The notes below the pieces were generated by a model. It was not told the origin of the DNA. It was given only the letters and a program-made list of their open reading frames with translations, and searched no databases. From Nocardia cyriacigeorgica (GTDB taxonomy: Bacteria; Actinomycetota; Actinomycetes; Mycobacteriales; Mycobacteriaceae): a stretch of DNA of 64,000 bases. The translations under genes and the position numbers were made by a program. Below, piece by piece: positions 1-11,826 of this stretch; position 1 is the first letter of the stretch, and each line of letters starts with the position of its first letter. The stretch covers positions 62,001 to 126,000 of the forward strand of contig NZ_JAAGVC010000003.1 of assembly GCF_010858045.1 (NCBI RefSeq). The letters run 5' to 3'.

Positions 1-3000
1 GCGATCGACCCGGCAGCGGTGCTCGACACCGCACGCGGACGACTGCCCGGGTACATGGTGCCCGCCGCGGTCACCGTGCTGGACGAGGTTCCGGTAACGC
101 CGTCGGGCAAACTGGATCGAAAGGCCTTGCCCGAACCGGTATTCGCGGCCACCGCCGCCTCCCGCGCGCCTGCCACCGAACTCGAGCTGCGGGTCGCCGC
201 GCTGTTCGGCGAGGTGCTCGGCCGGCCCATCACCGGCGCCGAGGACAGCTTCTTCGACGTCGGCGGCAACTCGTTGCTGGCCACCCGGCTGGCCGCCTCG
301 GTGTATCAGCACTTCGGCGTCGAATTGCCGGTGCGCACCATCTTCGAGGCGCCCACCGTGGCGGGCCTGGCCGCTCAGCTGGCCGAGGCTCCGCGTACTC
401 AGCGCATCCCGCTGGTCGCGCACAGCCCGCGCCCGCACCGGATCCCGTTGTCGCTGCCGCAGCAGCGGCTGTGGTTCCTCAACCGTTTCGCCCCCGAATC
501 CAGTGCCTACAACATCGCGTTCGCGCTGCGGATCGACGGCGATCTCGATATCGCAGCCCTGGGCGAGGCGCTGGCCGACATCGTCGACCGGCACGAAGTG
601 CTGCGCACCCGATACCCCGACGACGAGCAGGGTCCGCACCAGGTCATCGTCCCGGTCGCCGATGCGGTACCCGCGGTCGTCCCGGTACCGGCCACCGAGG
701 CCGAGGTGCCCGGGCTCCTCGAACAGCTGGCCCGGCGTGGATTCGATCTGAGCACCGACACCCCGTTACGGATCACCGTGCTGCGGGTGGACGAACGCCA
801 CCACGTGCTCGGCGTCGTCGTCCACCACATCGCCGCCGACGGCTGGTCGCTGGCTCCGCTCACCCGCGACCTCGCCACCGCCTACCTCGCACGTCGCGGT
901 GGTGCCGCACCGAATTGGCAGCCACTGCCGGTGCAGTACGCCGACTTCGGGCTCTGGCAGCGTGAATATCTGGGCGAGGCCACCGACGCCGACAGCCCGG
1001 CCGCCCGGCAAGTGGAGTTCTGGCGCACCCAGCTGGCAGATCTGCCCGACGAACTGCCGCTGCCCTACGACCGCCCACGGCCCGCCGAACCGACCCAGAT
1101 CGCTGGCTCGGTCCAGCGCACCCTGCCCGAGCCGGTGCGCAGCGCACTCGCCGAGCTGGCGCGCGACCAGGGCGTGAGCATGTTCATGGTGCTGCGCACG
1201 GCGCTGGCGGTGCTGCTGCGGGCGGTCACCGGCGGCCGCGACATCCCGATCGGCACCCCGGTGGCCGGGCGCACCCAGACCGAACTCGACGATCTGGTCG
1301 GCATGTTCGTCAACACGCTCGTGCTGCGCTCCGACGTCGACCCGGATCTCGCCTTCACCGCGCTGCTGCGCGCCGATCGCGACGCCGAACTCGCCGCCAT
1401 CGCCAACGCCGACATCCCCTTCGAGCGCGTGGTCGAAGAACTGGGCCGGGATCCGCGCGCGACCGGCAGGCATCCGCTGTTCCAGGTCGCGTTGACGGTC
1501 CAGGACACCCCGCATCCACACCTGGAACTGCCCGGGCTGGCCTTGCAGGCGCACGCCCTCGATATCGCGTTGGCGAAATTCGACCTGGAACTGCGTGTCA
1601 CCGATCCGGCCGAGGCCGGGGACGACGGCGCGCTCGAATTCGTCTACGCCGCCGAACTCTTCGACGAGGCCACGGTGCAGACACTGGCGGACCGATTCCT
1701 GACCGTGCTCGCCACGATCACCAGCGACCCAGGTATCCGCGTCGACCACATCGACGCACGCACCGAGGACGAACGCCGGCGCTTCGCCCCCGCTTATGGC
1801 GCACCCGCGCGACCGAAGCTCACGCTGGCGGAGGTTTTCGCACAGGCCGTGGCCGCGCATCCGGACCGCACCGCGGTCCGCTCGGGTGCGCTCGAGTTGA
1901 CCTATGCGGAGCTGGAGCGGCGGTCGAATCGAGTGGCGCGCCGATTGATCCGGCACGGCATCGGCTCCGGCGACCGGGTCGCCCTCGGGCTGACCCGCTC
2001 GGTCGAGTCCGTGGTCACCGTGCTCGCCATCGCGAAGACCGGAGCCGCGTTCGTGCCGGTCGATCCGAACTACCCGGCCGACCGAGTCCGGCACATGCTG
2101 AGCGACTCCGGGTGCGCCGTCGGCGTCACGGTCTCCGCGCACCGGGAGCGGTTGCGTGCCGCCGACGACCGCGGCATCGCCTGGATCGTGCTCGACGACA
2201 CCGCCGATGCGGAATTCGAGCCCGCGGCCGACGCCGCCATCGCCGGTGAGCGGCTGCGCCCGACCCGCATCGATGACCTGGCCTACCTGATCTACACCTC
2301 CGGTTCCACCGGGAAGCCCAAGGGCGTGGCCGTCACCCACGCCGGCCTGTCGAACCTGGCCGACGAGCTGGCGCAACACGCCGGGGTGCAGCCGGATTCG
2401 CGCACGCTGCACTTCTCCTCACCGAGCTTCGATGCCGCGGTGCTCGACCTGCTGCTGTCGATCGGTTCCGGTGCCACGATGGTCATCGCGGCACCGGATA
2501 TCTACGGCGGTGACGAACTGGCCGAACTGCTCACCACCGAACGGGTCACCCACACCTTCATCACGCCCGCGGCGCTGGCCACGATCGACCACGATCGCTG
2601 GCCGCTGCCGGATCTGCGGAGCCTGATGGTGGGTGGCGAGGCCGTCGGGCCGGAGCTGGTGGCCCGCTGGGCGGTCGACCGCACCATGATCAACGGCTAC
2701 GGACCGACCGAGACCACTGTGCTGGCCACCATCTCCGCGCCGTTCCAACCGGGCCGCCCGATTCCGATCGGCACTGTCGTGCGCGGTGCGCGGGCCGTGG
2801 TGCTCGACGAGCGTCTGCGTCCGGTGCCCATCGGGGTGCCCGGCGAGCTGTATCTGGGCGGACCGGGCCTGGCGCGCGGCTATTTCGACCGTTTCGCACT
2901 GACGGCGTCGCGGTTCGTGGCCGATCCGTACGGGCCGGCCGGATCGCGCGTCTACCGAACCGGCGATGTGGTGCGCTGGACCGCTGACGGCGAGCTGATC

Positions 3001-6000
3001 TACCTCGGACGCAGCGACCACCAGGTGAAGGTGCGTGGGTTCCGGATCGAGCTCGGCGAGATCACCGCAGCGCTGGCCGGGCATCCCGGCGTCGGTTTCG
3101 CGCACACCCAGGTCCGTGAGATCGCCGGTGCCGACCGCATCGTCTCCTACGTGCAGCCCGCCGGGGATCTCGATCTCGACGCGCTGCGCGCCCATGCCGC
3201 GGCGCAGCTGCCCGCGCATATGGTTCCGGCGGCGATCACCGTGCTGGAACGGATCCCGCTCACGCCGGTCGGAAAGCTGGACACCGCGGCACTTCCGGAG
3301 CCGACGCTGTCGCCCGCCCGCACTACCCGGCCGCTGTCCACCGACGCCGAGCGGCTGGTCGCCGACGTGATGTCCGACCTGGTCGGTGCCGATATCACCG
3401 GCGCCGACGACAATTTCTTCGACATCGGCGGAACCTCGCTGCTGGCCACCCAACTGGTCGCCCGGCTGGCAGCGGCAACGGGCACGCGACTGCAAGTGCG
3501 TGCCGTTTTCGCCGGCCCCACCGTCGCCGAACTGGCGGCGCGACTGGACGCGGGATCGCCCGACGAGGGCACCCCGCCACTGGTCGCCGGCGCCCGTCCG
3601 CAGCGGATCCCGTTGTCGGCGGCCCAGCGCCGGCTGTGGTTCCTCAACCGCTTCGACAGCGCGGCGGGCGCACCGAGCTCGGGGGCCTACAACGTGCCCG
3701 TGGTGTTGCGCCTGCGCGGACGGCTCGACCGCGCGGCACTCATCGCCGCGCTGCACGCGGTGCAGCGCAGGCACGAGACGCTGCGCACGGTCTTCCCGGT
3801 GATCGAGGGCGAACCGGCGCAAGTCGTGCTGGATCCGGCCGACGCGGCGATCCGGGTACGGACCGAGACCGTGCGGGCCGACGCGGTGGAACCGATCGTG
3901 CGCGAATTCGCCGCGGAGGGCTTCGACCTCGGCACCACGGTGCCGCTGCGGGCCGCCATCCTGACCGTCGCCCGCCCGAGTGTGGTCACCAGCGAACGCG
4001 ACGAGCATGTGCTGGTGCTGGTCGTGCATCACATCGCGATGGACGGCTGGTCGCTGGAACCGCTGGCCGCCGACGTGGCCGCGGCCTATTGCGCCGCCAG
4101 GGAAGGCCGCGTGGACACCGTGCCCGCGCTCGAGATCCAGTACGCCGACTACACGCTGTGGCAGGAGCGGGTACTCGGCGCCGAGGACGACGCCGATTCC
4201 CTCATCAGTCGCCAACTGGACTACTGGCGCAACACCCTCGACCAGCTGCCCGAGCTGCTCGCGGTGCCCGCCGACCGGCCGCGTCCACCGACACCGTCCT
4301 ATCGCGGCGGCACGGTGCGCTGCGCGGTCGACGCCGCCACCCACCGGGAACTGAGCGCTGTCGCCGCCGGGCACAACGTCAGCATGTTCATGGTGTTGCA
4401 CGCCGCGTTGGCAGTACTGCTGCACCGGATGACGGCCGTGGACGACATCGCGGTCGGCACGCCGATCGCGGGACGCGGACATCCGGCGCTCGACCGCATG
4501 GTCGGCATGTTCGTCAACACCTTGGTGCTGCGCACCCGGGTGGACGGCGACGCCGCGTTCACCGACCTGCTCGCGGCGGTGCGCGATAGTGACCTCGACG
4601 CCTTCGCACACGCGGACCTGCCCTTCGAGCGCCTGGTGGAGGTGCTGAATCCGGCTCGGTCGCAGTCGCATCACCCGCTGTTCCAGGTGATGCTGTCGGT
4701 CCGCAACGAGCCGGTCCGGGTGTTGGAACTGCCCGGCCTGCGCATCGACGCCGAAGACGCCGACACCGGGATCGCCAAGTTCGATCTGCAGTTCACCCTC
4801 ACCGAGAACCGCACCGCCGCAGGGGGCCCCGGCGGCATCTCGCTCGCGATCGACTTCGCGCGCGACCTGTTCGACGAGGAGACCGCGGAGAGGTTCGGCA
4901 AGCGCTTCGTCCGCCTGCTGACCTCGATCGCAGCCAGCCCCACCACCCCGGTCGGCGACCTGGACCTGCTCGATCCCGCCGAATGGCCGGAACTCGCGCC
5001 GGTACGCGGCGCCCAGCCGGATCGTCCGGTCACCCTGCCCGAGGTGTTCGCCGCGGCGGCGGCGTACGACCCGCACGCCATCGCCGTACGGTCGGACGGA
5101 ACCGAGGTCACCTATTCGGCCCTCGACCGATGGAGCAACCGCCTCGCCCGCGTGCTCATCGACCGCGGAGTCGGACCGGAAACGCTGGTGGCGCTGGGTA
5201 TTCCACGGTCGGTGGAATCGGTGGCGACGGTGCTCGCGGTCGCGAAGGCCGGCGCGGCGTTCGTACCCGTCGACCCGAACTATCCGGCCGGGCGCATCGC
5301 GCACATGCTGTCGGATTCGGGTGCCGCCCTCGGCATCACCCTCGCCGAGTACCGCGACAGCCTGCCCTCGACGGCCGAGTGGCTGGTGCTCGATGCCCCC
5401 GATATCCGCTCCGTGGTGTTGGCGGCCTCAGGTGACCCCATCACCGACGCTCACCGGATCACCCCACTCCGATTGGAGAACCCGGCCTACGTCATCTACA
5501 CCTCCGGTTCCACCGGAACACCCAAGGGCGTCACCGTCACCCACGGCGGTCTGTCCAACTTCGCCGCCGAGACCGCGCAGCGTTTCGATGTCCGCCCCGG
5601 ATGCCGGGTGCTGCACTTCGCGACGCCGAGCTTCGACGCCGCCATGCTGGATCTGCTGTTCGCCCTCGGCGGCGCCGCCACCCTGGTGATCACTCCACCG
5701 GGCGTGGTCGGCGGTGAGGAACTGCGCCGGGTGTTCATCGATGAAGCCATCACGCATGCCTTCATCACCACCTCGGCGCTCGGCACCGTCGATGCGGCCG
5801 GTGTCACCGAGCTGGCGCACGTACTCGTGGGCGGCGAAGCGCTACCGCCGGAACTGGTGACCAGGTGGTCGCGTGGCCGCAACCTGTACAACGTCTACGG
5901 CCCGACCGAGACGACCATCGTCACGATCATGTCCCAGCCGATGGCGCCGGACCGGCCCATCACCATCGGCGGGCCGATCCGCGGCGTGGACGCACTCATC

Positions 6001-7623
6001 CTCGATCCGCGGTTGCATCCGGCGGCCATCGGCGTCACCGGGGAACTGCACCTGGCCGGAGCCGCCCTGGCCCGCGGATACCTCAACCGCCCCGGCCTGA
6101 CGGCGACCAGGTTCGTCGCCAACCCGTACGGCAAGCCGGGCGAGCGGATGTACCGCACCGGTGACCTGGTGCGTCTGTGGCCAGGCGCGGACGCGGGGTC
6201 CGGCGACATCGAATACGTCGGCCGGACCGACCATCAGGTCAAGATCCGCGGGTTCCGTATCGAACTCGGCGAGATCGACACCGCACTGGGCAGGCACCCC
6301 GCGGTCGAGGTAGCCCTCACCATCGGCCACCGCACCGCCGCGGGCGCCACCGCGCTGGTGTCGTATGTGAAGCCGCTGGCCGGCGCGGTGGTGACCGCCG
6401 CCGAGCTGACCGCCCACCTGGCGGATCTGGTGCCCAATTACATGGTGCCGCAGTCGATCATGATGATCGACCGGGTGCCGCTGAGCCCCGTCGGCAAACT
6501 CGACCGGCAAGCGCTGCCGGAACCGGTGTTCACCGGCGGTCAGGGCTACCGGGCACCGGCGACGCCCACCGAGGCGGCGGTGTGCGCGGCGTTCGCCGAG
6601 GCGCTCGGCATCGACCGTGTCGGCGCCGACGACAGCTTCTTCGAACTCGGCGGCAACTCGCTGCTCGCGACGAAGGTGGTGGCACGCCTGCGCGCCGAGG
6701 GCATCGAGATGCCGGTGCAGATGATGTTCGGTGAGGCGACCCCGTCCGCGCTCGCGGCACGGCTCGACGACAGCGGCGTCGCCGATGCGATGGCCGAGGC
6801 CCTGGCGCCGATCCTGCCGCTGCGGCCCGACACCGGCGCCAGCCGCGAGCCGCTGTTCTGCGTGCACCCGGCCATCGGTCTGGCGTGGTGCTACTCCGGG
6901 TTGCTCGCGCACCTGCCTGCGGATCGCCCCGTCTACGGCCTGCAGGCGCCGCACGTCACCGGAGGCGCGGGCTACGGCACGCTCGCCGAAGCGGCCGATC
7001 ATTACGTCGAGCACATCCGGTCGGTGCAGCCGCACGGGCCCTACCACCTGCTCGGCTGGTCCCTGGGCGGGCTCATCGCGCACGAGATCGCGGTGCGGCT
7101 GCAGGAGGCGGGGGAGCAGGTGGCGCTGCTGGCGATGATGGACAGCTACCGGCTCTCCGAGAGCCTGCTCGATCAGGCCATGCCGAGCGTCGCCGACATC
7201 ATCGGTGAATTCGGCAGCGAGCTGATCGCCGACGCCGGAGCGCTCGACGACCAGATGAGCCTGTCCGAGGCCGCCGCGCTGCTGCGATCCCAGCCGGGAC
7301 CGTTCGCGGCGCTGACGGTCGAACACCTGGAACGGCTCTACGCCGGCTATGCCGACGGCACGGTGCTGGCCAACAGTTTCCGGCCCCGGGTGTTCGGCGG
7401 CGACCTGCTGTTCTTCACCGCGGCCGACGACGAGATCAACCGCGCGGACCGGGATCGATGCGCCGCCGCCTGGCGTCCGTTCGTCACCGGCGCCGTGCAC
7501 GACCATCAGCTGCGCTGCACCCACGCGGCGATGACCACACCCGAAGCACTCGCGGTGATCGGACCGGTGCTGCGCTTCCACCTCGACGGCGCGGACCGGC
7601 AAGCGAAGGAGACACACAGGTGA
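1..7623 (+). CDS. Nonribosomal peptide synthetase, C-terminal three modules with thioesterase (5' end outside window)
   Basis: The frame is open from base 1, so this is the C-terminal part of a longer synthetase. Order seen: end of an A domain ([13 protein letters not shown], near 100-135), T (GGNS, phosphopantetheine Ser at 271), C (HHIAADG, 823-843), A ([11 protein letters not shown] near 2292; GYGPTET), T (Ser at 3436), C (HHIAMDG, 4027-4047), A ([11 protein letters not shown] near 5496; VYGPTET), T (Ser at 6658), thioesterase (GWSLG, Ser at 7060). All carrier and condensation core motifs are intact and no epimerase domain is visible. Aligning by eye to GrsA, the two complete A domains give ten-residue codes DALFMGGVLK and DALFLGVIVK; both keep the Asp and Lys anchors and look hydrophobic, but I do not assign amino acids. 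The terminal TE implies peptide release here. The next gene overlaps the stop codon and encodes an exporter ATPase, which suggests the product is exported. Confidence 0.95.
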   Translation, partial: AIDPAAVLDTARGRLPGYMVPAAVTVLDEVPVTPSGKLDRKALPEPVFAATAASRAPATELELRVAALFGEVLGRPITGAEDSFFDVGGNSLLATRLAASVYQHFGVELPVRTIFEAPTVAGLAAQLAEAPRTQRIPLVAHSPRPHRIPLSLPQQRLWFLNRFAPESSAYNIAFALRIDGDLDIAALGEALADIVDRHEVLRTRYPDDEQGPHQVIVPVADAVPAVVPVPATEAEVPGLLEQLARRGFDLSTDTPLRITVLRVDERHHVLGVVVHHIAADGWSLAPLTRDLATAYLARRGGAAPNWQPLPVQYADFGLWQREYLGEATDADSPAARQVEFWRTQLADLPDELPLPYDRPRPAEPTQIAGSVQRTLPEPVRSALAELARDQGVSMFMVLRTALAVLLRAVTGGRDIPIGTPVAGRTQTELDDLVGMFVNTLVLRSDVDPDLAFTALLRADRDAELAAIANADIPFERVVEELGRDPRATGRHPLFQVALTVQDTPHPHLELPGLALQAHALDIALAKFDLELRVTDPAEAGDDGALEFVYAAELFDEATVQTLADRFLTVLATITSDPGIRVDHIDARTEDERRRFAPAYGAPARPKLTLAEVFAQAVAAHPDRTAVRSGALELTYAELERRSNRVARRLIRHGIGSGDRVALGLTRSVESVVTVLAIAKTGAAFVPVDPNYPADRVRHMLSDSGCAVGVTVSAHRERLRAADDRGIAWIVLDDTADAEFEPAADAAIAGERLRPTRIDDLAYLIYTSGSTGKPKGVAVTHAGLSNLADELAQHAGVQPDSRTLHFSSPSFDAAVLDLLLSIGSGATMVIAAPDIYGGDELAELLTTERVTHTFITPAALATIDHDRWPLPDLRSLMVGGEAVGPELVARWAVDRTMINGYGPTETTVLATISAPFQPGRPIPIGTVVRGARAVVLDERLRPVPIGVPGELYLGGPGLARGYFDRFALTASRFVADPYGPAGSRVYRTGDVVRWTADGELIYLGRSDHQVKVRGFRIELGEITAALAGHPGVGFAHTQVREIAGADRIVSYVQPAGDLDLDALRAHAAAQLPAHMVPAAITVLERIPLTPVGKLDTAALPEPTLSPARTTRPLSTDAERLVADVMSDLVGADITGADDNFFDIGGTSLLATQLVARLAAATGTRLQVRAVFAGPTVAELAARLDAGSPDEGTPPLVAGARPQRIPLSAAQRRLWFLNRFDSAAGAPSSGAYNVPVVLRLRGRLDRAALIAALHAVQRRHETLRTVFPVIEGEPAQVVLDPADAAIRVRTETVRADAVEPIVREFAAEGFDLGTTVPLRAAILTVARPSVVTSERDEHVLVLVVHHIAMDGWSLEPLAADVAAAYCAAREGRVDTVPALEIQYADYTLWQERVLGAEDDADSLISRQLDYWRNTLDQLPELLAVPADRPRPPTPSYRGGTVRCAVDAATHRELSAVAAGHNVSMFMVLHAALAVLLHRMTAVDDIAVGTPIAGRGHPALDRMVGMFVNTLVLRTRVDGDAAFTDLLAAVRDSDLDAFAHADLPFERLVEVLNPARSQSHHPLFQVMLSVRNEPVRVLELPGLRIDAEDADTGIAKFDLQFTLTENRTAAGGPGGISLAIDFARDLFDEETAERFGKRFVRLLTSIAASPTTPVGDLDLLDPAEWPELAPVRGAQPDRPVTLPEVFAAAAAYDPHAIAVRSDGTEVTYSALDRWSNRLARVLIDRGVGPETLVALGIPRSVESVATVLAVAKAGAAFVPVDPNYPAGRIAHMLSDSGAALGITLAEYRDSLPSTAEWLVLDAPDIRSVVLAASGDPITDAHRITPLRLENPAYVIYTSGSTGTPKGVTVTHGGLSNFAAETAQRFDVRPGCRVLHFATPSFDAAMLDLLFALGGAATLVITPPGVVGGEELRRVFIDEAITHAFITTSALGTVDAAGVTELAHVLVGGEALPPELVTRWSRGRNLYNVYGPTETTIVTIMSQPMAPDRPITIGGPIRGVDALILDPRLHPAAIGVTGELHLAGAALARGYLNRPGLTATRFVANPYGKPGERMYRTGDLVRLWPGADAGSGDIEYVGRTDHQVKIRGFRIELGEIDTALGRHPAVEVALTIGHRTAAGATALVSYVKPLAGAVVTAAELTAHLADLVPNYMVPQSIMMIDRVPLSPVGKLDRQALPEPVFTGGQGYRAPATPTEAAVCAAFAEALGIDRVGADDSFFELGGNSLLATKVVARLRAEGIEMPVQMMFGEATPSALAARLDDSGVADAMAEALAPILPLRPDTGASREPLFCVHPAIGLAWCYSGLLAHLPADRPVYGLQAPHVTGGAGYGTLAEAADHYVEHIRSVQPHGPYHLLGWSLGGLIAHEIAVRLQEAGEQVALLAMMDSYRLSESLLDQAMPSVADIIGEFGSELIADAGALDDQMSLSEAAALLRSQPGPFAALTVEHLERLYAGYADGTVLANSFRPRVFGGDLLFFTAADDEINRADRDRCAAAWRPFVTGAVHDHQLRCTHAAMTTPEALAVIGPVLRFHLDGADRQAKETHR

Positions 7624-8609
7624 GCCTGGCGGTGGAAGTCCTCGGCCTGGTCAAGAACTACGGCCGTGTGCGAGTGCTCGACGGGATCGACATCCAGATC
7701 CCGGCGGGCACCGTGATGGGATTGCTCGGGCCCAACGGTGCGGGCAAGACGACCACGGTGCGCATCGTCACCACGTTGCTACGGCCGTGCGCCGGGACGG
7801 TCCACGTCGCCGGCGTGGACGTGCTGCGCGATCCGGCCGCCGCCCGCCGCCGGATCGGGCTGTCGGGCCAGTACGCCGCCGTCGACGCGAACCTGTCCGG
7901 CTACGAGAACCTGCGCATGGTGGCCCGGCTCTACGGGATGTCGCATCGGCAGGCCGCGGCGCGCGCGGGCGAGCTGCTCACCGCGTTCGGGCTCGACCAT
8001 GCCGCCGATCGCCGGGCGGGCACCTACTCCGGCGGCATGGCACGCCGGCTCGATCTGGCCGGTGCGCTGGTGGCGCGGCCGCCGGTGGTGGTCCTGGACG
8101 AACCGACCACCGGTCTCGATCCACGCGGCCGGCTCGACATGTGGCGGGTGATCGGCGATCTCGTCGACGACGGCACCACCGTGCTGCTGACCACCCAGTA
8201 TCTCGAAGAGGCCGACCAACTCGCCGACCGGATCATCGTCATCGACCGGGGCAAGGTGATCGCCCGCGGTTCGGCCGACGAACTGAAGACCTCCATCGGC
8301 GGTGACCGGCTGACGGTCACCTTGGCCACCGGCCAGGAAGCCAAGCCGGCGCTCTCGGTGCTGGCCCAGGTGGGCATCGGCGAGCCGGTGCACGACATCG
8401 GCAGCCACGATGTGTCGATCGTGGTGGGCGAGGGGTCGCGCACCATGGTCGAGGCCCTGCGGCGGCTCGACGACGCCGGTGTGTGTGTCGTCGACGCGAA
8501 CGTGCACCGCCCCACCCTCGATGACGTATTCCTTTCCCTCACCGGCACCGCGGCACCCACGCCAGCGGCGGCGGAATCCGATGACGTACAAGAGGAGATC
8601 ATGTCGTGA
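7620..8609 (+). CDS. DrrA-type ABC exporter ATP-binding protein
   Basis: ATPase of a two-component ABC exporter of the daunorubicin-resistance type. Walker [10 protein letters not shown], signature YSGGM, Walker [14 protein letters not shown] and switch TTQYLEEAD are all present, followed by the C-terminal extension typical of DrrA (about residues 225-320). The GTG start at 7620 overlaps the NRPS stop (GTGA) and has GAAGGAG eight bases upstream (7605-7611), so translation is probably coupled to the synthetase. About 329 residues, normal for the family. Role inferred: energises export of, or self-resistance to, the peptide made by the preceding NRPS. A second, separate DrrA copy lies at 54493-55455 with its own TetR regulator. 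Confidence 0.92.
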   Translation: MSLAVEVLGLVKNYGRVRVLDGIDIQIPAGTVMGLLGPNGAGKTTTVRIVTTLLRPCAGTVHVAGVDVLRDPAAARRRIGLSGQYAAVDANLSGYENLRMVARLYGMSHRQAAARAGELLTAFGLDHAADRRAGTYSGGMARRLDLAGALVARPPVVVLDEPTTGLDPRGRLDMWRVIGDLVDDGTTVLLTTQYLEEADQLADRIIVIDRGKVIARGSADELKTSIGGDRLTVTLATGQEAKPALSVLAQVGIGEPVHDIGSHDVSIVVGEGSRTMVEALRRLDDAGVCVVDANVHRPTLDDVFLSLTGTAAPTPAAAESDDVQEEIMS

Positions 8610-9514
8610 GCTCAGCGCCGGCAGCGGTACGTGACGAAGCCCCAGCGGCCGAGGATTCCGCGGCGGACACCGACGCTCGCAGAGCGGCGAAACCGCGTGC
8701 GGCGGCAGTGGATATGTCGCCGCGCGGACGGGTTTTCCGCGACAGCGCCATCGTCGCCTACCGAAACCTGCTGACCATCCTGCGCGTTCCGACGCTGTTG
8801 GTGACCGCGACGATCCAGCCGCTGATGTTCGTGTTCCTGTTCGCCTACATCTTCGGGGCCTCGCTCGGCGGCAGCCAGTACCGGGAGTTCCTGCTGGCCG
8901 GGATCTTCGCCCAGACGGTGGCCTTCAACGCGGCGTTCACCACCGTCGGGTTGGCGGGCGATCTGCACAAGGGGATCATCGACCGGATGCGGACGCTGCC
9001 GATGTCGCGGATGGCGGTGCTGCTCGGGCGCACGCTGTCGGACCTGGTCGTCAACATTCTCAGCCTGATCGTCATGGTGGGCTGCGGTTACATCGTCGGC
9101 TGGCGGATCAACGGCCCGATCACCGACGCCGCGCTCGCCTTCGGTGTGATCTTGCTGTTCGCGTTCGCGATGTCCTGGGTCGGCGCCCTCACCGGTTTGC
9201 TGTCTCCGACAGTGGAGGTCGCGCAGAGCGTCGGCTTGATCTGGATGTTCCCCCTGTCGTTCATCTCCTCGGCGTTCATTTCCGCGCAGACGCTGCCGGG
9301 GCCGTTGCGCACGATCGCCGAATGGAATCCGATCACCGCGGTGGCGGCGGCGGGGCGCAAGTTGTTCGACAACAGTTCGCCACCGTCGTTCGCGACGCCG
9401 ACCGGCTGGCCCGCCGAACATTGTGTCGAGTACGCGGTGATCTGTTCGGTGGCCATCCTCGTGGTGGTGGTGCCCTTGGCGCTGTTGCGGTATCGGCGCG
9501 TCGCCAGCCACTGA
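8606..9514 (+). CDS. DrrB-type ABC-2 exporter permease
   Basis: Membrane partner of the preceding ATPase. About 302 residues: a polar Ala/Asp-rich N-terminal tail of roughly 45 residues, then about six hydrophobic segments, the first around IQPLMFVFLFAYIFG and the last before the C-terminal RYRRVASH. The central segment with LPGPLRTIAEWNPITAV matches the conserved ABC-2 loop of DrrB proteins. GTG start at 8606 overlaps the ATPase stop, with AGAGGAG at 8591-8597. The polar N-terminal tail is longer than in minimal DrrB proteins; its role is unknown. A strong hairpin terminator follows, so NRPS-drrA-drrB forms the end of one transcription unit. Confidence 0.92.
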   Translation: MSSAPAAVRDEAPAAEDSAADTDARRAAKPRAAAVDMSPRGRVFRDSAIVAYRNLLTILRVPTLLVTATIQPLMFVFLFAYIFGASLGGSQYREFLLAGIFAQTVAFNAAFTTVGLAGDLHKGIIDRMRTLPMSRMAVLLGRTLSDLVVNILSLIVMVGCGYIVGWRINGPITDAALAFGVILLFAFAMSWVGALTGLLSPTVEVAQSVGLIWMFPLSFISSAFISAQTLPGPLRTIAEWNPITAVAAAGRKLFDNSSPPSFATPTGWPAEHCVEYAVICSVAILVVVVPLALLRYRRVASH

Positions 9515-9559
9515 CTCGAGGCGCCGTGGCTTCGGGCCCGTGGCGCCACAGGACAGACG

Positions 9560-9602
9560 AAAGGCCGCTCATCCCGGACGAATCCGGTGTGAGCGGCCTT
9601 TT
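9560..9602 (+). terminator. Rho-independent terminator after the NRPS/exporter operon
   Basis: AAAGGCCGCTCA (9560-9571) pairs perfectly with TGAGCGGCCTTT (9590-9601) around an 18-base loop. It ends in T residues in the plus direction and also begins with A residues, so it can work in both directions between the exporter operon and the convergent rbpA gene. Confidence 0.85.
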
Positions 9603-9617
9603 CGGCGCGGGGCTGCC

Positions 9618-9953
9618 TCAGCCGCGCCTGCGGGTCTTGAGCAGTTCGAGGCGCTCCTTGAGCAGTTCCTCCAGCTCTTCCTTACTGCGCCGTTCCAGCA
9701 GCATGTCCCAGTGGGTGCGCGGCGGCTTGACCTTCTTGGCCTCCTGCGTGGTGCCCTCGAGCAGGACGCCTTCCTGGCCGTTGCGGCACAACCACGTCGG
9801 CGGGATCTCGGCGTCGTCGGCGAACGGGACGTCGAACTCTTCACCATTGTCGGTCCGATACCGGGCCATCCGGCGGGGCGCCAAATCGTGGTCGCGGTCG
9901 GTCTCGTAGCTCACCGCTCCGAGCCGACTGCCCCGGAGTACGCGATCTGCCAT
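9618..9953 (-). CDS. rbpA: RNA polymerase-binding protein RbpA
   Basis: Actinobacterial RNA polymerase accessory protein that binds the principal sigma factor and the polymerase core and stabilises the open promoter complex. The 111-residue product begins MADRVLRGSRLG and contains the conserved core YRTDNGEEF, the ADDAEIP segment, and the C-terminal sigma-interaction helix with KPPRTHWDMLLERR. Length and motifs match mycobacterial RbpA closely. The ATG at 9953 was chosen by homology and has AGAGG about ten bases upstream; the frame is open further upstream but that extension is Arg-rich and not protein-like. As in Mycobacterium (Rv2050/Rv2049c, from memory), a small gene lies divergently next to it. 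Confidence 0.97.
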   Translation of the reverse strand: MADRVLRGSRLGAVSYETDRDHDLAPRRMARYRTDNGEEFDVPFADDAEIPPTWLCRNGQEGVLLEGTTQEAKKVKPPRTHWDMLLERRSKEELEELLKERLELLKTRRRG

Positions 9954-10338
9954 CTGTTCGGTCCTCTCTGTGTTTGATGTGCCGCTCCTGCGTCGCGGCG
10001 TGTTCGCGGCCCCACGGTGGCCCGTATCTCCGCGGCGGCGGAAACCCGAGCCGGGCTGCGAACGGGTTCGCAGGACTCGCTCCTCCATGGATAACCGGTG
10101 GCGCGGTCGCGAACCTCCTCGGCGTCCGGCTCTCGCGCACGGATGCGCGGAACCGGTTGTGGGCTGCTCGCTCCCGGCGTGGCCGGCCGGGCGCGAACAC
10201 CATGTGCTCTGTGAACGTGTGGTGGGCTACTTTCGTTCCCTGCGGGGGAGAACCTGGCTATTCTACGCTGTTCGCCGCCGTCACCGGAGCGGCGTGCCCT
10301 GTGCGGACGGTCGCCGGGTGCGGTTAGGGTGTCGGGTC
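9954..10338. other. Divergent intergenic region between rbpA and the small Cys-rich gene
   Basis: 385 bases with no convincing gene. An open frame runs through it in phase with the downstream gene, but its translation is Arg/Pro-rich without family motifs. It must hold the rbpA promoter and probably that of the downstream gene; TATTCT near 10258 is a possible -10, but no matching -35 is clear. Confidence 0.5.
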
Positions 10339-10662
10339 ATGTCGCGCCGGTCACTGTCCTGCCTGTGGTGCGGGCGGGAAATCGTGGAATCCGAGGTCGG
10401 GCGTCGCCGCCGGTATTGCCGTCAGTCGTGCCGTCAGCGGGCCTACGAACATCGCAACAGCTTGAAGGGGACGGGGATTCCCGAGGATTCGGTGGTGCTC
10501 AGCGCACAGGAGGCGGCCGATCTGGCCGACCGCTGGTTCGCGGCACGGTGTGCGGCCGAGGATGTGGCGACCGCGATCGGCGAGGGTGCCGACGCGGCCG
10601 AACTGGCCGCGCTCAGTGAGACTCTGCTCCAGCTCGCCCGTGACGCCGAACGTCTGCGCTGA
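10339..10662 (+). CDS. Small Cys-rich (zinc-ribbon-like) conserved actinobacterial protein
   Basis: A 107-residue basic protein. The first 40 residues hold a CxxC...CxxxC pattern (CLWC, then YCRQSC) within a very basic stretch, consistent with a small zinc ribbon; the rest is acidic, Ala-rich and probably helical. Position next to divergent rbpA resembles the small conserved gene Rv2049c beside Rv2050 in Mycobacterium; homology to it is inferred from position and character only. The ATG at 10339 was chosen because the motif begins immediately after it. The last 50 bases overlap the 3' end of the convergent membrane-protein gene. A nucleic-acid-binding role is plausible but unproven. Confidence 0.7.
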   Translation: MSRRSLSCLWCGREIVESEVGRRRRYCRQSCRQRAYEHRNSLKGTGIPEDSVVLSAQEAADLADRWFAARCAAEDVATAIGEGADAAELAALSETLLQLARDAERLR

Positions 10663-11710
10663 CTGCCGCGGAGTCGGATCTGCGCGTAATCGCTTCGCCG
10701 GCGCGAGCGCGGCCGCGGCGGTACACCAGCACGCCGAGGCAGGCCACCACGACGACCAGTGCGGCAAAGGCGCCGACGGTGAGCGCGTCCGGACGTAGCA
10801 GCGGCTGCGCGCGCATGGCCTGCCAGAACGTCAACCCGAACAGTCCCGCGTAGCCCACGGCGAGTACGCCGACCAGGTCGGTCCGCGTGCGTTCACCGCG
10901 CAACCAGGGCAGGCGCGTTGCCAGCGCTGCCGAAATGATCACCGCCGCCAGCAGCACCTGGATCCCGTGGAGTCCGAGGAAATGCGGAATTCGCAGGTCG
11001 CCGCCGATGGTGCTCCAGTGTGTGATCGGCATGCCCGCCCCGTCCCGAGCGAGTTCGGTGCGCAGATCCGGCTCGACGACGGTGTGCCCGGCCACCAACT
11101 CCACGATCCGGCCTTCGGCGTCGACCACACGCTGCTTGCCGGTGAAGCCCATCAGATACGCCTGCGCCATACCCGCGACCGCCAGGACGAGACCGGCCCG
11201 GATCGCGCGGGTGGTCGGCCGGTCGACCAGCCGCTGCGCGCACAAGATCAGGGCCAGCACCAGATTCGCCACGAACAGGCCGGGAACGCCGGAGGCGAAG
11301 ATCTGCTGCCCGATGACGTTCACCGGGTCGGGATCGGAATTGTTGAAATGGCTGAACGTTCCGCGCGCGGCTTGCACGGCGATGAAACCGACGTCGAGCA
11401 CACCCGTCACCGCGAAGGCCGTCCCGAGCCACCAGGTGGCACGGCGGCCCCGGTGCGGCAGCGCCAGCAACCAGATCAGGGTGAGACCGTAGAGCGCGAA
11501 GGCGACGCCGAACTTCAACGGCTTCAGCCAGACCGACTCGCCGAGCAGCTGACGGTCGTCGACGACCAGGCCGCAGGCCGAGACGATCGTCAGGGCGGTC
11601 ATCGCGCCCACCATCACCAGCAGTGGCCGGTGCAGGGCTGCGCGTTCGGGAAAGCCGGAGCGGAATCGGTCCGAAGCCGGTGCCGGGGAAGCGATCTCGG
11701 GTGTGACCAT
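10613..11710 (-). CDS. Integral membrane protein of unknown function
   Basis: 365 residues with about eight or nine hydrophobic segments and a basic C-terminal tail (YRRGRARAGEAITRR). Notable loop sequences include WLKPLKFGVAFALYG in the first third and an extracytoplasmic-looking stretch with GMPITHW before the later helices. I do not recognise a named family, though many actinobacteria carry proteins of this general type. It stands alone: the upstream gene (M23 peptidase) is on the same strand but separated by a hairpin. Its 3' end overlaps the convergent Cys-rich gene by 50 bases. Start ATG at 11710. Confidence 0.8.
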   Translation of the reverse strand: MVTPEIASPAPASDRFRSGFPERAALHRPLLVMVGAMTALTIVSACGLVVDDRQLLGESVWLKPLKFGVAFALYGLTLIWLLALPHRGRRATWWLGTAFAVTGVLDVGFIAVQAARGTFSHFNNSDPDPVNVIGQQIFASGVPGLFVANLVLALILCAQRLVDRPTTRAIRAGLVLAVAGMAQAYLMGFTGKQRVVDAEGRIVELVAGHTVVEPDLRTELARDGAGMPITHWSTIGGDLRIPHFLGLHGIQVLLAAVIISAALATRLPWLRGERTRTDLVGVLAVGYAGLFGLTFWQAMRAQPLLRPDALTVGAFAALVVVVACLGVLVYRRGRARAGEAITRRSDSAAVSADVRRHGRAGAESH

Positions 11711-11826
11711 GCCGCGACACTAGGGACCCGCACCGCGCGGCCACATCACGCCGGCGCGCCATTGCCGCCCCCTACCGGAGTACCGGATCGCGGTGGGCGG
11801 CCCATCCGCAGCCCTAGGACGGCGAA

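Noticed and set aside
2419..5304. Long minus-strand open frame of 961 codons inside the NRPS
   Set aside because: It is antisense to intact NRPS domains, is rich in Arg, Gly, Gln and His as GC-skewed shadows are, and has no family motif. The same holds for 766-2412 and 5842-7617.
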